From Planctomycetaceae bacterium (GTDB lineage Bacteria > Planctomycetota > Planctomycetia > Pirellulales > Thermoguttaceae): 7,201 nt of DNA. This document shows, piece by piece, positions 6,554-7,201 of this stretch (positions are counted from its first letter, which is position 1; every line of letters starts with the position of its first letter). Under the pieces are notes generated by a model, which was not told where the DNA came from, did not search any database, and saw nothing but the letters and a program-made list of their open reading frames with translations. Made by a program: the position numbers and the translations under genes. The DNA is taken from NCBI GenBank assembly GCA_031283515.1, contig JAITBS010000253.1:1-7201 (forward strand). The letters run 5' to 3'.

Positions 6554-6826
6554 GGCTTTGGGGTTTTGGTTAGTGTTTGTTACGCCGCCTCACTTTACAA
6601 ATCTTATTGTACAGTGATTTTTAGAGCGGCTTTGCGAAAAAACTTTATTTTGATTGTAGATTATTTCTTGGGCAAAGAAAATAGGTTCAGGAATTTTTTT
6701 CAACAATTCCGGCGCAAGTGTCTATTTTATTAATTGCTTGAATACATTGTTCTAATAGTCTGCAGAGGATGTTGATTTTTTGCAACGTTTTTTAAAAGTT
6801 TCCTGAATATAATTCTGCACGTTTTT
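6554..6826. promoter_or_regulatory. Gap upstream of the small gene with a possible -10 box
   Basis: On the minus strand TACAAT (6611 down to 6606) matches the -10 consensus at five of six bases and would place a transcript start about 45 bases before the small gene. The -35 region is poor, so this is tentative. The gap also has an inverted repeat, GGAATT (6690-6695) with AATTCC (6705-6710), around a nine-base loop and without a T run. I see no gene in these 273 bases. Confidence 0.25.
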
Positions 6827-7171
6827 TTAACCCGGAGGCCAAAGGAGTGGACGACCGCCGAGCAGATGAAAATGTAAATGATACACGGTTTGTCCTCCAT
6901 TCTGACCGCAATTCGTAACAACACGATAACCTTCTTGCAAATTAAATTCTTGAACCAATTTGCGAAGAACTCCGTAAAGATGTCCGAGCAATGGGGTATC
7001 CTCTTCTGTTAATTGCTCTGTTGATGCGATTTCTTTTTTTGGAATCAACAAGATATGAACCGGAGCTTGAGGATTAACATCTTTGAACGCCATACAAAGA
7101 TCGTCTTCATAAACAATCTGTGCTGGAATTTCCTTATCAATAATTCGTTTAAAAATCGTTTTTTCCGACAT
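6827..7171 (-). CDS. HIT-family (HinT-like) nucleotide-binding hydrolase
   Basis: A complete 114-residue histidine-triad protein of the HinT branch, cytoplasmic, which in characterised members hydrolyses adenosine 5'-phosphoramidates and related aminoacyl-adenylates as a homodimer. The N-terminus TIFKRIIDKEIPAQIVYEDD and the following AFKDVNPQAPVHILLIPKK are standard HinT landmarks, including the conserved His39 in PVHI. NCGQNGGQTVYHLHFHLLGG contains the triad H98-L-H100-F-H102-L-L, all three histidines present; the middle one of the triad region serves as nucleophile in the family. The C-terminal WPPG tail resembles planctomycete homologues as I remember them. Length matches the family, and the ATG comes immediately before the conserved start, so the boundaries are secure. 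The physiological substrate cannot be told from sequence, and neighbours give no clue. The gene is probably transcribed from a promoter at the right edge of the window. Confidence 0.95.
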   Translation of the reverse strand: MSEKTIFKRIIDKEIPAQIVYEDDLCMAFKDVNPQAPVHILLIPKKEIASTEQLTEEDTPLLGHLYGVLRKLVQEFNLQEGYRVVTNCGQNGGQTVYHLHFHLLGGRPLLWPPG

Positions 7172-7189
7172 AATTAAGTGTAATAAAAA

Positions 7190-7195
7190 AGTATA
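7190..7195 (-). promoter_or_regulatory. Probable -10 box of the HIT gene
   Basis: TATACT on the minus strand (five of six consensus bases) lies 18 bases before the HIT start codon and would give a very short leader. The -35 box would be beyond the right edge, so the call rests on the -10 hexamer alone. The whole stretch 7172-7201 is AT-rich, which raises the chance of an accidental match. No ribosome binding site is visible. Confidence 0.35.
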
Positions 7196-7201
7196 AAAAA
7201 C

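Noticed and set aside
6690..6710. GGAATT/AATTCC hairpin as terminator of the HIT gene
   Set aside because: It is over 110 bases past the stop, has a nine-base loop, and no T run follows in the minus direction.
6452..6733. Plus-strand 93-residue reading frame
   Set aside because: It overlaps the small minus-strand gene, is rich in Cys and Phe, and its second half lies in AT-rich noncoding sequence; no motif or start signal.

Overview
The window looks like a low-GC chromosome segment from a Planctomycetota bacterium, probably in or near the Pirellulales. This is inferred from protein style, not from a marker gene. The signs are a very large OstA/LptA-like envelope protein, an aspartate kinase with four ACT domains, a HIT protein ending in the planctomycete-style tail WPPG, a small protein with the 'DRDADGR ... 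SGQTGNSLDLSG' signature that I associate with this phylum, and no clear Shine-Dalgarno sequence before any start. No rRNA or tRNA gene is visible.

Left edge (1-501): a minus-strand reading frame enters from the left edge and stays open to base 221. It reads like the catalytic half of a Cas1 integrase without its N-terminal domain. Nine bases further on lie two 37-base direct repeats that differ at one position and are separated by 30 bases, the geometry of a minimal CRISPR array. Together they suggest the rearranged or decaying end of a CRISPR-Cas locus that continues to the left. The right-hand repeat also supplies the -35 box of a good sigma70-type promoter that points rightwards, towards the large envelope gene. 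A short, start-less reading frame (409-498) ends three bases before that gene and may be the tail of a lost neighbour.

Centre (502-4164, plus): one 1220-residue protein with an N-terminal membrane anchor and several OstA/LptA-like beta-rich segments joined by Asn/Thr/Pro/Gln-rich linkers. It probably works in lipopolysaccharide transport across the periplasm. A 156-base convergent gap with no obvious terminator follows.

Right (4321-7171, all minus): reading leftwards, the order is a histidine-triad nucleotide-binding protein, a small polar protein of unknown function, and aspartate kinase (first step of the Lys/Thr/Met pathway). The gaps of 273 and 187 bases suggest separate transcription units. 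They contain inverted repeats, including a perfect 13-base palindrome ten bases before the aspartate kinase start codon.

The part most worth following up is the left edge: sequence beyond base 1 would show whether a full CRISPR-Cas system, and which effector, lies next door.
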